Assembly: GCA_002337145.1 (NCBI GenBank)
Contig: DDFK01000002.1
Location: forward strand, 1,550,868-1,614,867
Length of the DNA: 64,000 nt
Reading direction: 5' to 3'
Source of the DNA: Chitinophagaceae bacterium UBA1930
GTDB lineage: Bacteria > Bacteroidota > Bacteroidia > Chitinophagales > Chitinophagaceae
Positions 7,157 to 15,639 of this stretch are shown piece by piece. Position 1 is the stretch's first letter, and each line of letters opens with the position of its first letter. The notes beneath the pieces are model-generated. The model saw only the letters and a program-made list of their open reading frames with translations. It made no database searches and was not told the origin of the DNA. A program made the translations under genes and the position numbers.

Positions 7157-9334
7157 TTACTTAGAGATGCCTTCCAATGCAAACAGGAATGCGTAATTCA
7201 GTGCAACATCTTTTAGGTAATCGAACCTGCCACTTGCACCGCCATGTCCAAACTCCATATTGGTATGAAGTAGAATGATGTTCTTGTCCGTTTTCATGGC
7301 ACGTAGTTTGGCTACCCATTTAGCCGGTTCAAAATACTGTACCTGGCTATCGTGCAGGCCTGTTGTTACCAGTATATTTGGATAGTTCTTCTTCTCTACA
7401 TTTTCATAGGGAGAATAACTTTTCATGTACGTGTAGGCATCTTTGTTTTTTGGATTGCCCCATTCGTCAAACTCGTTGGTAGTAAGGGGTATGCTTTCAT
7501 CCAGCATGGTGTTTACCACATCAACAAACGGCACCTGTGCTATAACGCCATGCCATAGTTCCGGTGCCATATTGGTTACTGCTCCCATCAATAGTCCACC
7601 GGCACTGCCACCCTGTGCATACAGATGTGCTTTACTGGTATATTTTTCTTTTACCAAAAACTCCCCACAGTCTATAAAGTCGGTAAATGTGTTTTTCTTT
7701 TTCATCATCTTGCCATCTTCATACCAGCTACGGCCAAGCTCCTGCCCACCACGTATATGGGCAATGGCATACACAAAGCCACGGTTAAGTAAGCTTAAGC
7801 GGCTGCTGTTAAAGCTTGCATCCATGCTGGACCCGTAGCTGCCGTAGGCATACAATAGCAATGGGGCATTGCCATTTTTTTCGAAGCCTTTTTTGTACAC
7901 CAATGAAACGGGTACTTTTGCTCCATCCCTTGCAGTTACGGTCAACCTTTCTGTCACGTAATCCTTCGGGTCATAACCGCCAACTACTTCTTGTTGTTTC
8001 ATGAGTTTCTTTTCTTTGGTCAACATGTTGTAGTCATATACCGAAGAAGGTGTAACCAGTGATGTATAGCCATAACGTAACGTATTGCTATTGTATTCGG
8101 GATTGGCACCGAAGTTGGCAGCATAGGCAGATTCGCCAAAGTCTATATAATGTTCGCTATTGTCTTTCAGGTTCCTGATACGCATTTTCACCAATCCGTC
8201 TTTGCGTTCGTTGATTACTATAAAATCTTTAAACTCTTCCACACCCTGCACCAATACATCGTTGCGGTGCGGAATAAAGTCTTTCCAATTGGCAGCATCG
8301 GTTTTATCCAATGGACATTCCATTATTTTAAAATTCTTTGCATCGTCTTTATTGGTACGGATGAGGAATTTATCGGAGAGTACTGCCATACTGTACAGCA
8401 CATCTTTCATACGTGGTGCAAACACTTTGAATGCATCGTTTGGTTTGGCAGCATCAATCATTCTTATCTCGCTGCTCATGGTTGCTTGTGAGTAAATGAA
8501 AATATATTGGCTGTTTTTGCTTTTATCAACACCTATATAATTGCTTTTGTCTTTTTCTTCATATACCACCACATCTTTTGAAGCATCTGTACCTAATTCA
8601 TGCCGTTGTATTTTTTCCGATAGAAGTGTTACCGGATTTTTGGAAGTATAGAACAGGGTCTTGTTGTCATTTGCCCAAACAGCTTCACCTTCCGTGTTTT
8701 TAATGGCATCTTTATAGGTTTCGCCTGTTTCAAGGTTCTTTACGTAAATGGTGTATTGGCGGCGTGACACATCGTCTACGCCATAAGCAAGCAGCTTATT
8801 GTCTTCGCTAATGGCGAAACCAGTAGCTGCAAAATAGGCTTTGCCTTCGGCCATTTTATCAATATCCAACAGTACTTCTTCGGCAATAACTGTTGTTGAT
8901 TGCTTGGGGTCAAGGGCCGCTTTTTTCCTGCAAAATTTATAATACTGTTTGCCGTCTTCAGTACGGGTATAATAATAGTAACCATTTTTAAGTGCTGGCA
9001 CACTTTCATCTTTCTCTTTAATCCTTGCTTTCATTTCGGTGAAGAGATCGGCCTGCATTTTTTTCGTGCCACCCATCATGGTATCCAAATAACTGTTCTC
9101 GGCTTTCAGGTAATCCACCACTTTCGTGCTGTCTGGCCCCTTGCCAAAATAGTCGTACATCCAATAATAGTTATCCAATACGCTATCACCATGAATGGTA
9201 CGCCAATGAGCTTTTGTTTCTGCAACAGGTGCAGCCACAGTAGGCCATTTGTAGGGCTCGTGTGCCATTTCTGTTTTGTTGTTACATGCCATCATAGCTG
9301 TAAATGTAAACGCAGCAAGCAGTTTGTTGTTCAT
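7157..9334 (-). CDS. Oligopeptidase B-like S9A prolyl oligopeptidase, lipoprotein
   Basis: A serine peptidase of about 725 aa that cleaves short peptides, probably after basic residues as in oligopeptidase B. An N-terminal seven-bladed propeller (about 60-440) precedes the alpha/beta-hydrolase domain with nucleophile motif GGSAGG (Ser near 560), the acid region TTGLHDSQV and histidine GHGG near the C-terminus. I prefer the ATG at 9334, which gives MNNKLLAAFTFTAMMAC with a lipobox Cys; a longer frame from 9364 adds ten residues. The lipobox suggests membrane anchoring. A terminator follows and the peptide-binding lipoprotein gene lies upstream on the same strand. Confidence 0.88.
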   Translation of the reverse strand: MNNKLLAAFTFTAMMACNNKTEMAHEPYKWPTVAAPVAETKAHWRTIHGDSVLDNYYWMYDYFGKGPDSTKVVDYLKAENSYLDTMMGGTKKMQADLFTEMKARIKEKDESVPALKNGYYYYTRTEDGKQYYKFCRKKAALDPKQSTTVIAEEVLLDIDKMAEGKAYFAATGFAISEDNKLLAYGVDDVSRRQYTIYVKNLETGETYKDAIKNTEGEAVWANDNKTLFYTSKNPVTLLSEKIQRHELGTDASKDVVVYEEKDKSNYIGVDKSKNSQYIFIYSQATMSSEIRMIDAAKPNDAFKVFAPRMKDVLYSMAVLSDKFLIRTNKDDAKNFKIMECPLDKTDAANWKDFIPHRNDVLVQGVEEFKDFIVINERKDGLVKMRIRNLKDNSEHYIDFGESAYAANFGANPEYNSNTLRYGYTSLVTPSSVYDYNMLTKEKKLMKQQEVVGGYDPKDYVTERLTVTARDGAKVPVSLVYKKGFEKNGNAPLLLYAYGSYGSSMDASFNSSRLSLLNRGFVYAIAHIRGGQELGRSWYEDGKMMKKKNTFTDFIDCGEFLVKEKYTSKAHLYAQGGSAGGLLMGAVTNMAPELWHGVIAQVPFVDVVNTMLDESIPLTTNEFDEWGNPKNKDAYTYMKSYSPYENVEKKNYPNILVTTGLHDSQVQYFEPAKWVAKLRAMKTDKNIILLHTNMEFGHGGASGRFDYLKDVALNYAFLFALEGISK

Positions 9335-9432
9335 AAAATTCTTTTTTGAGAAAGGAATGTACAAACAAAGTTGTATTAACGGAAGCTTGTTGTATGAATG
9401 GTTGTTTTGTGTAAGTTACCGATTGCATGTAC

Positions 9433-11046
9433 CTAATCAACTTGTACGTTGCGGAGTTCCAATAAATTCAGGGCATTGGCATTCATGCCATGCACATTTT
9501 TGTTTACCAGGTGTATGGCCATATCGTACCAAATAGGCACAATCGGTGCATCGTCAATAATCATTTGGTCCATTTGCCTGTATAGGCTGTAACGCAGGCT
9601 GTCATTGGTTTCCAGGAGGGCCTTTTCATACAGGGCATCAAATGCCAGGTTTTTGTACCTGGTGTAGTTGGGCGGTGCAGGGTTCTTGCTATAAAAAACG
9701 GCCAGGTAGTTCTCGGCATCCGGATAGTCTGCAATCCAGCTTGCCCTAAAAAACAATGCGGTCGATTTTGCGGTCTGCTCCAGTAACAAACTTTTCTGCA
9801 CCACTTCTACCTGTACCTTAATGCCTACCTCCTCGCACTGTTTGGCAATAAAGCTGCCTATGTCTGCATAAATGGCAATGGTCAATAATTTAATGGTAGG
9901 CAGGTCCTTTCCATCACCCAGGCCTGCTTGCTTCAACAGCTCACGACTTTTGTTGGGGTCATAATCATAACCTTTTACCATCTCCACATTCTTGCTGGGC
10001 AACCCACCAGGCACAAAGCCACTCTCCGCAGCAATACCAATGGAGTTACGCATATACATCATCAATTGCTTCCTGTTAATGGCATAGTTGATTGCCTGTC
10101 TTATGGCCTTTATTCTTGTAGGCGAATTTTTTACCAGCGGATTTGCTTCATCCACCAAAATGCCCAGGTACTCTGTATTCAGGTACGCATGTTTATTCAG
10201 TATGATCTTGTCTTTCCACTCGTTCCGCAGCTCGCCTTTCTTGGTCAATATTTCGTCTTTGAAACTGGGGTCAATATCATTCACAAAACTCAGCCCCCTT
10301 TGCCTGAACTGTAGGAATTCAGTAGCCTTGTTATCAAAGAAAGTAACCTTTACTGCATCTAGGTAAGGCAAGGTTTTGCCAGAGGGATCCTTCTCCCAGT
10401 AACGTTCGTTTTTATGCAGTATCAGGTCCTGCCCTTCTTCCCACATAAAAAATTGGAAAGGCCCCGTACCACAGGGATGTCGGCGAAAATCCTTGCCATA
10501 TTTTTCAACTACTTCTTTGGGTACGATGCTGCAATACTGTGTAGACAAAATGCCTAAGATGGGATGGAATGGCCGTAACAACTTTACCTGGAAAGTGGAA
10601 TCGTCCAATGCCACAAAAGGTTGCACGGTATCAACACGGTTATTGAATATCCATGCACCGCTGCTGGCTGTTTGCTTGTCAATGATACGGCCAAAACTAT
10701 AGGCCACATCGGCTGCATTCATGGCCCTGCCCTTGCCATTGGCAAAGGCTTCGTTGTCATGAAAAAATACATTGCTCCGTAAATGGAAGGTATAGGTAAG
10801 GCGGTCGCTGCTAATGTCCCAGTTCTTGGCAATGCTGGGCACAATGTTCAGGCCCGTATCCACTTCAACCAAAGTATTGTACAGTTGATGCACGGCCCAC
10901 ATAATGCTCTGGTTCTTGGCAAAAGCAGGGTCGAGCGTGGCAATACCGGTGCTTTCGTTATAGGTAAACACTTTTTTGTTGGATGCCGTTTTTGTTTTGC
11001 AGGAAAGCAAAGCAGACAGGCAACAAATCATCATTAAAGGTTTCAA
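9433..11046 (-). CDS. Peptide ABC transporter substrate-binding lipoprotein (SBP family 5)
   Basis: An OppA/DppA-type extracytoplasmic binding protein. Typical family features are LDPAFAKNQSIMWAVHQLYNTLVE at the mature N-terminus, LTYTFHLRSNVFFHDNEAF, the GTGPFQF motif and YDYDPNKSRELLKQAGL. The lipobox is LSALLSC. The frame is open to ATG 11127, but the extra 27 codons come entirely from a 7-nt periodic repeat. A TTG at 11046 gives a conventional short lipoprotein signal (KPLMMICCLSALLSC), so I chose it; ATG 11034 is another option. No permease or ATPase genes are adjacent, so the transporter partner is elsewhere. Confidence 0.85.
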   Translation of the reverse strand: MKPLMMICCLSALLSCKTKTASNKKVFTYNESTGIATLDPAFAKNQSIMWAVHQLYNTLVEVDTGLNIVPSIAKNWDISSDRLTYTFHLRSNVFFHDNEAFANGKGRAMNAADVAYSFGRIIDKQTASSGAWIFNNRVDTVQPFVALDDSTFQVKLLRPFHPILGILSTQYCSIVPKEVVEKYGKDFRRHPCGTGPFQFFMWEEGQDLILHKNERYWEKDPSGKTLPYLDAVKVTFFDNKATEFLQFRQRGLSFVNDIDPSFKDEILTKKGELRNEWKDKIILNKHAYLNTEYLGILVDEANPLVKNSPTRIKAIRQAINYAINRKQLMMYMRNSIGIAAESGFVPGGLPSKNVEMVKGYDYDPNKSRELLKQAGLGDGKDLPTIKLLTIAIYADIGSFIAKQCEEVGIKVQVEVVQKSLLLEQTAKSTALFFRASWIADYPDAENYLAVFYSKNPAPPNYTRYKNLAFDALYEKALLETNDSLRYSLYRQMDQMIIDDAPIVPIWYDMAIHLVNKNVHGMNANALNLLELRNVQVD

Positions 11047-11056
11047 TAAGAATAAC

Positions 11057-11112
11057 CGTTGACTGCGGACTACTGACCATTCATTATAGACGATTGACCG
11101 TTGGTTATGGAC
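11057..11112 (-). repeat. Eight degenerate 7-nt units before the binding-protein gene
   Basis: On the plus strand the 56 bases divide exactly into heptads: CGTTGAC, TGCGGAC, TACTGAC, CATTCAT, TATAGAC, GATTGAC, CGTTGGT, TATGGAC. Six of eight end in GAC. The tract lies between the divergent binding-protein and M1 peptidase genes. Confidence 0.65.
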
Positions 11113-11246
11113 TGTGTTGTTCATCACCCCGAATATCTTACTTTTAAAACATGAACGGAAATAATTTATGCTGCCCCTGTTTGCCGGGCAGTTTCAAAAA
11201 CAATACAAAAAATAATTATGTAACAGACGGCAGTAACACTATTGGG

Positions 11247-11268
11247 CTTTACTGGCGTCGCACCCATC
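11247..11268 (-). repeat. Copy 2 of dispersed hairpin repeat
   Basis: CTTTACTGGCGTCGCACCCATC is the exact reverse complement of the 22-base copy at 7051-7072 and again carries the GGTG/CGCC mini-hairpin. It falls inside the doubtful N-terminal extension of the M1 peptidase frame, which argues that the real start is further downstream. Confidence 0.7.
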
Positions 11269-11279
11269 GGCGTACGGTA

Positions 11280-12995
11280 ATGCTATCTGCATTTTTCTGT
11301 TTCATTGGCTTGTTCAATTATGCAGATGCACAGCTATTGGACACAAAGGACAAACTGACCCATGAAGATACTTTACGTGGTACCAATAACGGTAACAGGA
11401 ACTGGTGGAACGTGTTGCGGTACGATATAACCGTACAACCGGATTATGAAAAGAAAGAGATAAAAGGTAAGACAGTAATCGGTTTCAGTACCAAGGTAAA
11501 TGGCAATAGGTTGCTTCAGCTTGACCTGCAATCTCCCTTAATGATTGATTCAGCCTACTTTAATGACGAACAAGTGCAGTTCACCAAAGCGGGGGCAAAC
11601 GTTTGGTATTGCACGTTGCAAGCGATTGAGCCTAAGCAGTACATTGATAAAGTGGAAGGCGGCAAGGGTTGGACGGAGAAGCAACAACAGCTTAAAATAT
11701 ATTATCATGGCAAACCCATCGAAGCAAAAAAAGCACCCTGGGATGGTGGCTGGATATGGAAGAAAGACAAAAACGGAAATCCATGGATGAGCGTTGCTGT
11801 ACAAGGTCTTGGTGCAAGTGCCTGGTACCCTTGCAAGGATTACCAGGGCGATGAGCCAGACAATGGTGCATCGTTGACAGTAATTGTTCCGGATACTTTG
11901 GTAGCCGTTGGCAATGGCAGGTTAACAGCCAATTCCCAAATTCCCGGTTCACAGTTACGCTCCTATACATGGCAGGTGAAGAACCCCATCAACAACTACA
12001 ACATTATTCCCTACATTGGTAAATATGTAAACTTTACCGATACCTTGATGGGCGAAAAGGGCAAGCTGGACCTGAGCTATTGGGTGCTTGATTATAATCT
12101 TGACAAAGCAAAGGAACAGTTCAAACAAGTAAAACCCATGCTGCGTAGCATGGAATACTGGTTTGGACCCTACCCTTTTTATGAAGACAGTTACAAACTG
12201 GTTGATGCACCGCATTTGGGAATGGAACACCAAAGTGCCGTGGCTTACGGCAATCAGTATAAGAATGGTTACCTGGGTGTGGACAGGAGCGGCAAGACCG
12301 GCTGGGGGCTTAAATGGGATTTTATTATTGTGCACGAAAGCGGGCACGAATGGTTTGGCAACAATATTACCACCAATGACATTGCAGACATGTGGGTGCA
12401 TGAAGCCTTTACCACCTATAGCGAAACCCTGTTTACTGAATATTATTATGGCAAACAGGCCGGCAACGAATACAATTACGGGCAACGTAAAAATATACAG
12501 AACGATATACCCATTATTGGGCCTTATGGTGTGAACAGGGAAGGCAGCGGTGATGAATATGACAAGGGCAGCAACATGATACACAGCATTCGCCATGCAA
12601 TAAACGACGACAAGAAATTCAGGGTAATATTGCGTGGGCTGAACAGGACTTTCTATCACCAAACTGTTGGCACCAAACAAATAGAAGATTACATCAACAA
12701 GCAATCGGGTTTCAACTTTCAAAAAGTATTCGACCAATACCTGCGAACCACACAGGTGCCTACCTTGGAATATTATTTTAATGAAGCGGGCAACAAACTG
12801 AGCTATCGTTATACGGATTGTGTAAAGGGATTCAACCTTCCATTGGTATTCAACAACAACCAACAACAATTTAAACTATTGCCAACAGAACAATGGCAAA
12901 CGGTTGAAATCAAAAAAGAAGAGCAGGCATTTGTGCTTCCGGAAAACCTGGATAAACTGTATTATATAAAAGTAAAAAAGACTGAAGGCAATTAA
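11280..12995 (+). CDS. Secreted M1-family zinc aminopeptidase
   Basis: A gluzincin metallopeptidase of about 571 aa that removes N-terminal residues from peptides. The zinc site is VHESGHEWFGNN (HExxH) with the third ligand Glu 18 residues on in WVHEAFTTYSE. The substrate-anchoring GxMEN-like motif appears as LGMEHQSAVAYG, and a catalytic Tyr is expected in the GSNMIHSIRH region. The frame is open from 11151, but the first 43 codons include a dispersed repeat. ATG 11280 directly precedes the hydrophobic segment MLSAFFCFIGLFNYADAQ. That signal would lack a basic n-region, so the start remains uncertain. Likely periplasmic or exported, consistent with the surrounding peptide-processing genes. 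Confidence 0.85.
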   Translation: MLSAFFCFIGLFNYADAQLLDTKDKLTHEDTLRGTNNGNRNWWNVLRYDITVQPDYEKKEIKGKTVIGFSTKVNGNRLLQLDLQSPLMIDSAYFNDEQVQFTKAGANVWYCTLQAIEPKQYIDKVEGGKGWTEKQQQLKIYYHGKPIEAKKAPWDGGWIWKKDKNGNPWMSVAVQGLGASAWYPCKDYQGDEPDNGASLTVIVPDTLVAVGNGRLTANSQIPGSQLRSYTWQVKNPINNYNIIPYIGKYVNFTDTLMGEKGKLDLSYWVLDYNLDKAKEQFKQVKPMLRSMEYWFGPYPFYEDSYKLVDAPHLGMEHQSAVAYGNQYKNGYLGVDRSGKTGWGLKWDFIIVHESGHEWFGNNITTNDIADMWVHEAFTTYSETLFTEYYYGKQAGNEYNYGQRKNIQNDIPIIGPYGVNREGSGDEYDKGSNMIHSIRHAINDDKKFRVILRGLNRTFYHQTVGTKQIEDYINKQSGFNFQKVFDQYLRTTQVPTLEYYFNEAGNKLSYRYTDCVKGFNLPLVFNNNQQQFKLLPTEQWQTVEIKKEEQAFVLPENLDKLYYIKVKKTEGN

Positions 12996-13024
12996 CTACT
13001 TATGAATGTTGGTTGGCATAGAGA

Positions 13025-13792
13025 TTAGTCGGTAATGGTCGTGGCTTTCTTTACCCTGCCCGCACCTTTAAACCGCTGTTTCCAATAACTGTCGTTCAAA
13101 TCGCTAATCATTACGCCATTACTGGTAGATGCGTGTACAAACTTATTGTTCAGTATATAGAAACCTACATGGCTGATGCTCGATTTTTTACCGCCATGCC
13201 CAAAAAAAACCAGGTCACCTTCTTCCAGGTCATCAACTTTAATATGCTCCGTACTTGCATACTGCTCATGTGCCGTACGCAACAAGGCAATATTGTACAG
13301 TTCCCGCATCAGCACCTGCGTAAATGCAGAGCAATCAATACCACTTTCGGTAGTACCGCCCAGGCTGTAACGGGTACCCCACCAATGGTCAATCAGTTCC
13401 AGTAACGAAATATTGGTCAGTTTTTCCACCGTGGCATCCAGCTTCACCGCATATTTCAGTTGCAAGTAATCCGCTTTTTCAATATCAGCTTTAGACAGGT
13501 TCGGGTTTGGCTCTGGCCTATTCTCCCCCTGTTTTTTGGTACTCGCAGTTGTACTGGTATTGCTAGTGTTTTTCTTTGTACGTGTATTGATGGTGGTATG
13601 CTTAGAAGTAACCACATTGCCGGGTGTAACTTCTATATTGTCTATAAAAGCCACATCACGCCTGTCGGGCCTTACCGTATTCTGTTTCTGGGCGGTAGAT
13701 GAAGTGTCTTTCGAAGAAAGCGTTTTCAACGATTTGCAGCTTGTCATGAACACAAGTGCCGCCAGTCCGGTGGTTAAAATGTTTATTTTCAT
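13025..13792 (-). CDS. NlpC/P60 (C40) cell-wall hydrolase lipoprotein
   Basis: A peptidoglycan gamma-D-glutamyl-diamino acid endopeptidase-type protein of 255 aa. The N-terminus from ATG 13792 is a lipoprotein signal (MKINILTTGLAALVFMTSC). A Ser/Thr/Lys-rich linker (about 25-95) leads to the NlpC/P60 domain with the catalytic Cys in SGIDCSAF and the His in SISHVGFY. The third polar residue is expected in the NKFVHAS region. GDLVFFG is the conserved core strand. Converges with the M1 peptidase gene. Confidence 0.87.
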   Translation of the reverse strand: MKINILTTGLAALVFMTSCKSLKTLSSKDTSSTAQKQNTVRPDRRDVAFIDNIEVTPGNVVTSKHTTINTRTKKNTSNTSTTASTKKQGENRPEPNPNLSKADIEKADYLQLKYAVKLDATVEKLTNISLLELIDHWWGTRYSLGGTTESGIDCSAFTQVLMRELYNIALLRTAHEQYASTEHIKVDDLEEGDLVFFGHGGKKSSISHVGFYILNNKFVHASTSNGVMISDLNDSYWKQRFKGAGRVKKATTITD

Positions 13793-13958
13793 GTGTGGTA
13801 GATGCAAATTAAACTTTCAATACCCAAGAAGCAAGCAATCTGTAAAACTTTTTAACATTCTCTTCAGTTTATAAATTACTGTGGAAAACTGTAATTTCAC
13901 GTAGCATCAATCTATAGCGATATTTGACCCCGCTTCATCCCCGGATGCTGCATAAAAC

Positions 13959-15167
13959 ATGAGTGTAAGGAAACTGTTTACTGGCATCTGCATATTACCC
14001 GCAACATTTGCAGTAAGTGGCTGCTATTTTACGGATGCAAACCAACAGGCAAAACAGGCCGCAACAGATACGGTACTGCCCCAAACCTATACCAAGCTGG
14101 TTTTTGAAAAGACAGAAAACCTAACATCCGCTGCCGGTACAAAATCGGTACTGTTCAATGCCGCAGGTACCAGGCTATATGCCATGAACCTGGAAGGCAT
14201 GAGCGTGTACGAGTTTGACGAAGCGACCCGGAAAATCCTGAGGGAATTTAAGTTCAAGGCAACAAAAGGGTTTGGCTGGGACTATGTGACACATGCTGCC
14301 ATACCTTCTTTTGAAGAAAAACCGGTTGAAGCATGTTTTAGCCACAACGACGGAATTTTATGGGTAAGCCTGCACAATGCAGGTGGCATTGTACCCATAC
14401 GATTGGATTCAGTTGGCAATGGGCAACAGGCAAATGCAACAACGAAGAAACTGTACCTGATTGACCCCAAACAGCATACAAAAGATTCCGTGTATGTGCC
14501 CCTGATCAAAACAGGCAAGACACCAAAAGTAATTGCCAAAACAGGTGACAATAAATATTTGCTGGTAAGCAACTGGCATAGCAACAATGTAAGCGTACTT
14601 GAGTTGAACGATACATTGAGCCCTTACGGTAAGGTAACAGCAACCATTCCTGTTACGGCTATACCTAGAGGCATCGTGGTGGACGACAAGACCAACAAAT
14701 CGTATATAGCCATTATGGGCGGCAAAACAATTGCTGTGGTAGACAACAGTACCTGGACAATTGAAAAGAATATTGAAGTGGCTTCAACGCCGAGACATAT
14801 TGTAATGGACACAAGTGGGCACCTGTTTGTGAGCTACAACAGCATCGGACAAATTGGCTGTATTGATGCCGCAACCGGAAAGACATTGTTCACCGCCGCA
14901 ACCAATGCACAGCCAAGAACCATTGTGTTGAGCAAGAACCACAAGTTCCTGTTCGTAACCTGCTACAGCGGCAATATGATAGATGTTTTTAAAATAAACA
15001 GCAACAGCTTTACAAAGCTCTACTCATTGGAATGCAAAGGCAAACCGGTTGGCGTAGATATACATGAAGATGAAGACAAACTGGAAGCCTGGGTCTGCAA
15101 CTATGTAGGTGGTAATTTAAAAGTGTTCAGTTTTAAGAAAATAAATAGTCGGCAGCTAAATGAATAA
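13959..15167 (+). CDS. Beta-propeller lipoprotein (YncE/YVTN-repeat type)
   Basis: A 402-residue lipoprotein (lipobox AVSGC near residue 22) made of YVTN-type blades. Recurring segments are KYLLVSNWHSNNVSVLEL, TNKSYIAIMGGKTIAVVD, RHIVMDTSGHLFVSY, HKFLFVTCYSGNMIDVFK and the final AWVCNYVGGNLKVF. Such propellers bind ligands or partners in the periplasm, and no enzymatic residues were identified. Its stop overlaps the next start by 8 bases, suggesting translational coupling. Confidence 0.78.
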   Translation: MSVRKLFTGICILPATFAVSGCYFTDANQQAKQAATDTVLPQTYTKLVFEKTENLTSAAGTKSVLFNAAGTRLYAMNLEGMSVYEFDEATRKILREFKFKATKGFGWDYVTHAAIPSFEEKPVEACFSHNDGILWVSLHNAGGIVPIRLDSVGNGQQANATTKKLYLIDPKQHTKDSVYVPLIKTGKTPKVIAKTGDNKYLLVSNWHSNNVSVLELNDTLSPYGKVTATIPVTAIPRGIVVDDKTNKSYIAIMGGKTIAVVDNSTWTIEKNIEVASTPRHIVMDTSGHLFVSYNSIGQIGCIDAATGKTLFTAATNAQPRTIVLSKNHKFLFVTCYSGNMIDVFKINSNSFTKLYSLECKGKPVGVDIHEDEDKLEAWVCNYVGGNLKVFSFKKINSRQLNE

Positions 15168-15576
15168 CAAAATTTCGATAGCATTTGGAATACCTAAAAA
15201 TGGCTGGCTACCAGTAGATTTTCATTATAAAAATTTCCGTTTGGAGTTCGATGCTTCAGACGCTTTGAATAACCCAATCGAAGAACTTTATAATGCAATT
15301 ACCACATTGCAAAACAACCAAAGCACACGAATAACTTGGTGGTTGGAACCAGTAGCCTATTTTTTTGATATTGAAAATAAAGGAAATGATTTTGTCTTGT
15401 CAATAAGTAAAATAGAGGATTTACATAATGAACAAGAAAATGCCATTCAATTAATAGGCATTGTTGGTGATGAGAAGGAAATCATTGAACCACTCAGCAT
15501 CGTTTTAAAGCAGTTTTCTTTACATGTCTATGACGAAAAAGATTGGTCATTTTGTTTAGTTAAAAAAGTGAATTAG
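15160..15576 (+). CDS. Conserved-looking cytosolic protein of unknown function, 138 aa
   Basis: Not recognised. The product is acidic, has no signal peptide or membrane segment, and contains aromatic-rich strands (RITWWLEPVAYFFDIENKG, FSLHVYDEKDWSFCL). The gene is more AT-rich than the propeller gene in front of it or dnaE behind it, and it overlaps the preceding stop codon by 8 bases. This composition hints at later acquisition. Small solitary acidic proteins of this kind include immunity proteins, but nothing here proves that. Confidence 0.6.
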   Translation: MNNKISIAFGIPKNGWLPVDFHYKNFRLEFDASDALNNPIEELYNAITTLQNNQSTRITWWLEPVAYFFDIENKGNDFVLSISKIEDLHNEQENAIQLIGIVGDEKEIIEPLSIVLKQFSLHVYDEKDWSFCLVKKVN

Positions 15577-15600
15577 CCGCCCTTTGTCATCCGTTGAGAC

Positions 15601-15632
15601 AACCAATAAACCAATTAACGAATAAACGAATC
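15601..15632 (+). repeat. Four 8-nt units directly before dnaE
   Basis: Consecutive octads AACCAATA, AACCAATT, AACGAATA, AACGAATC end 7 bases before the dnaE ATG, in the translation initiation region. A related tract precedes purB (about 25859-25886). Confidence 0.7.
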
Positions 15633-15639
15633 AATTATA

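Noticed and set aside
11955..12869. 304-aa minus-strand frame across the M1 peptidase gene
   Set aside because: Antisense shadow of a gene with an intact HExxH zinc site; valine/isoleucine-rich translation typical of a shadow frame.
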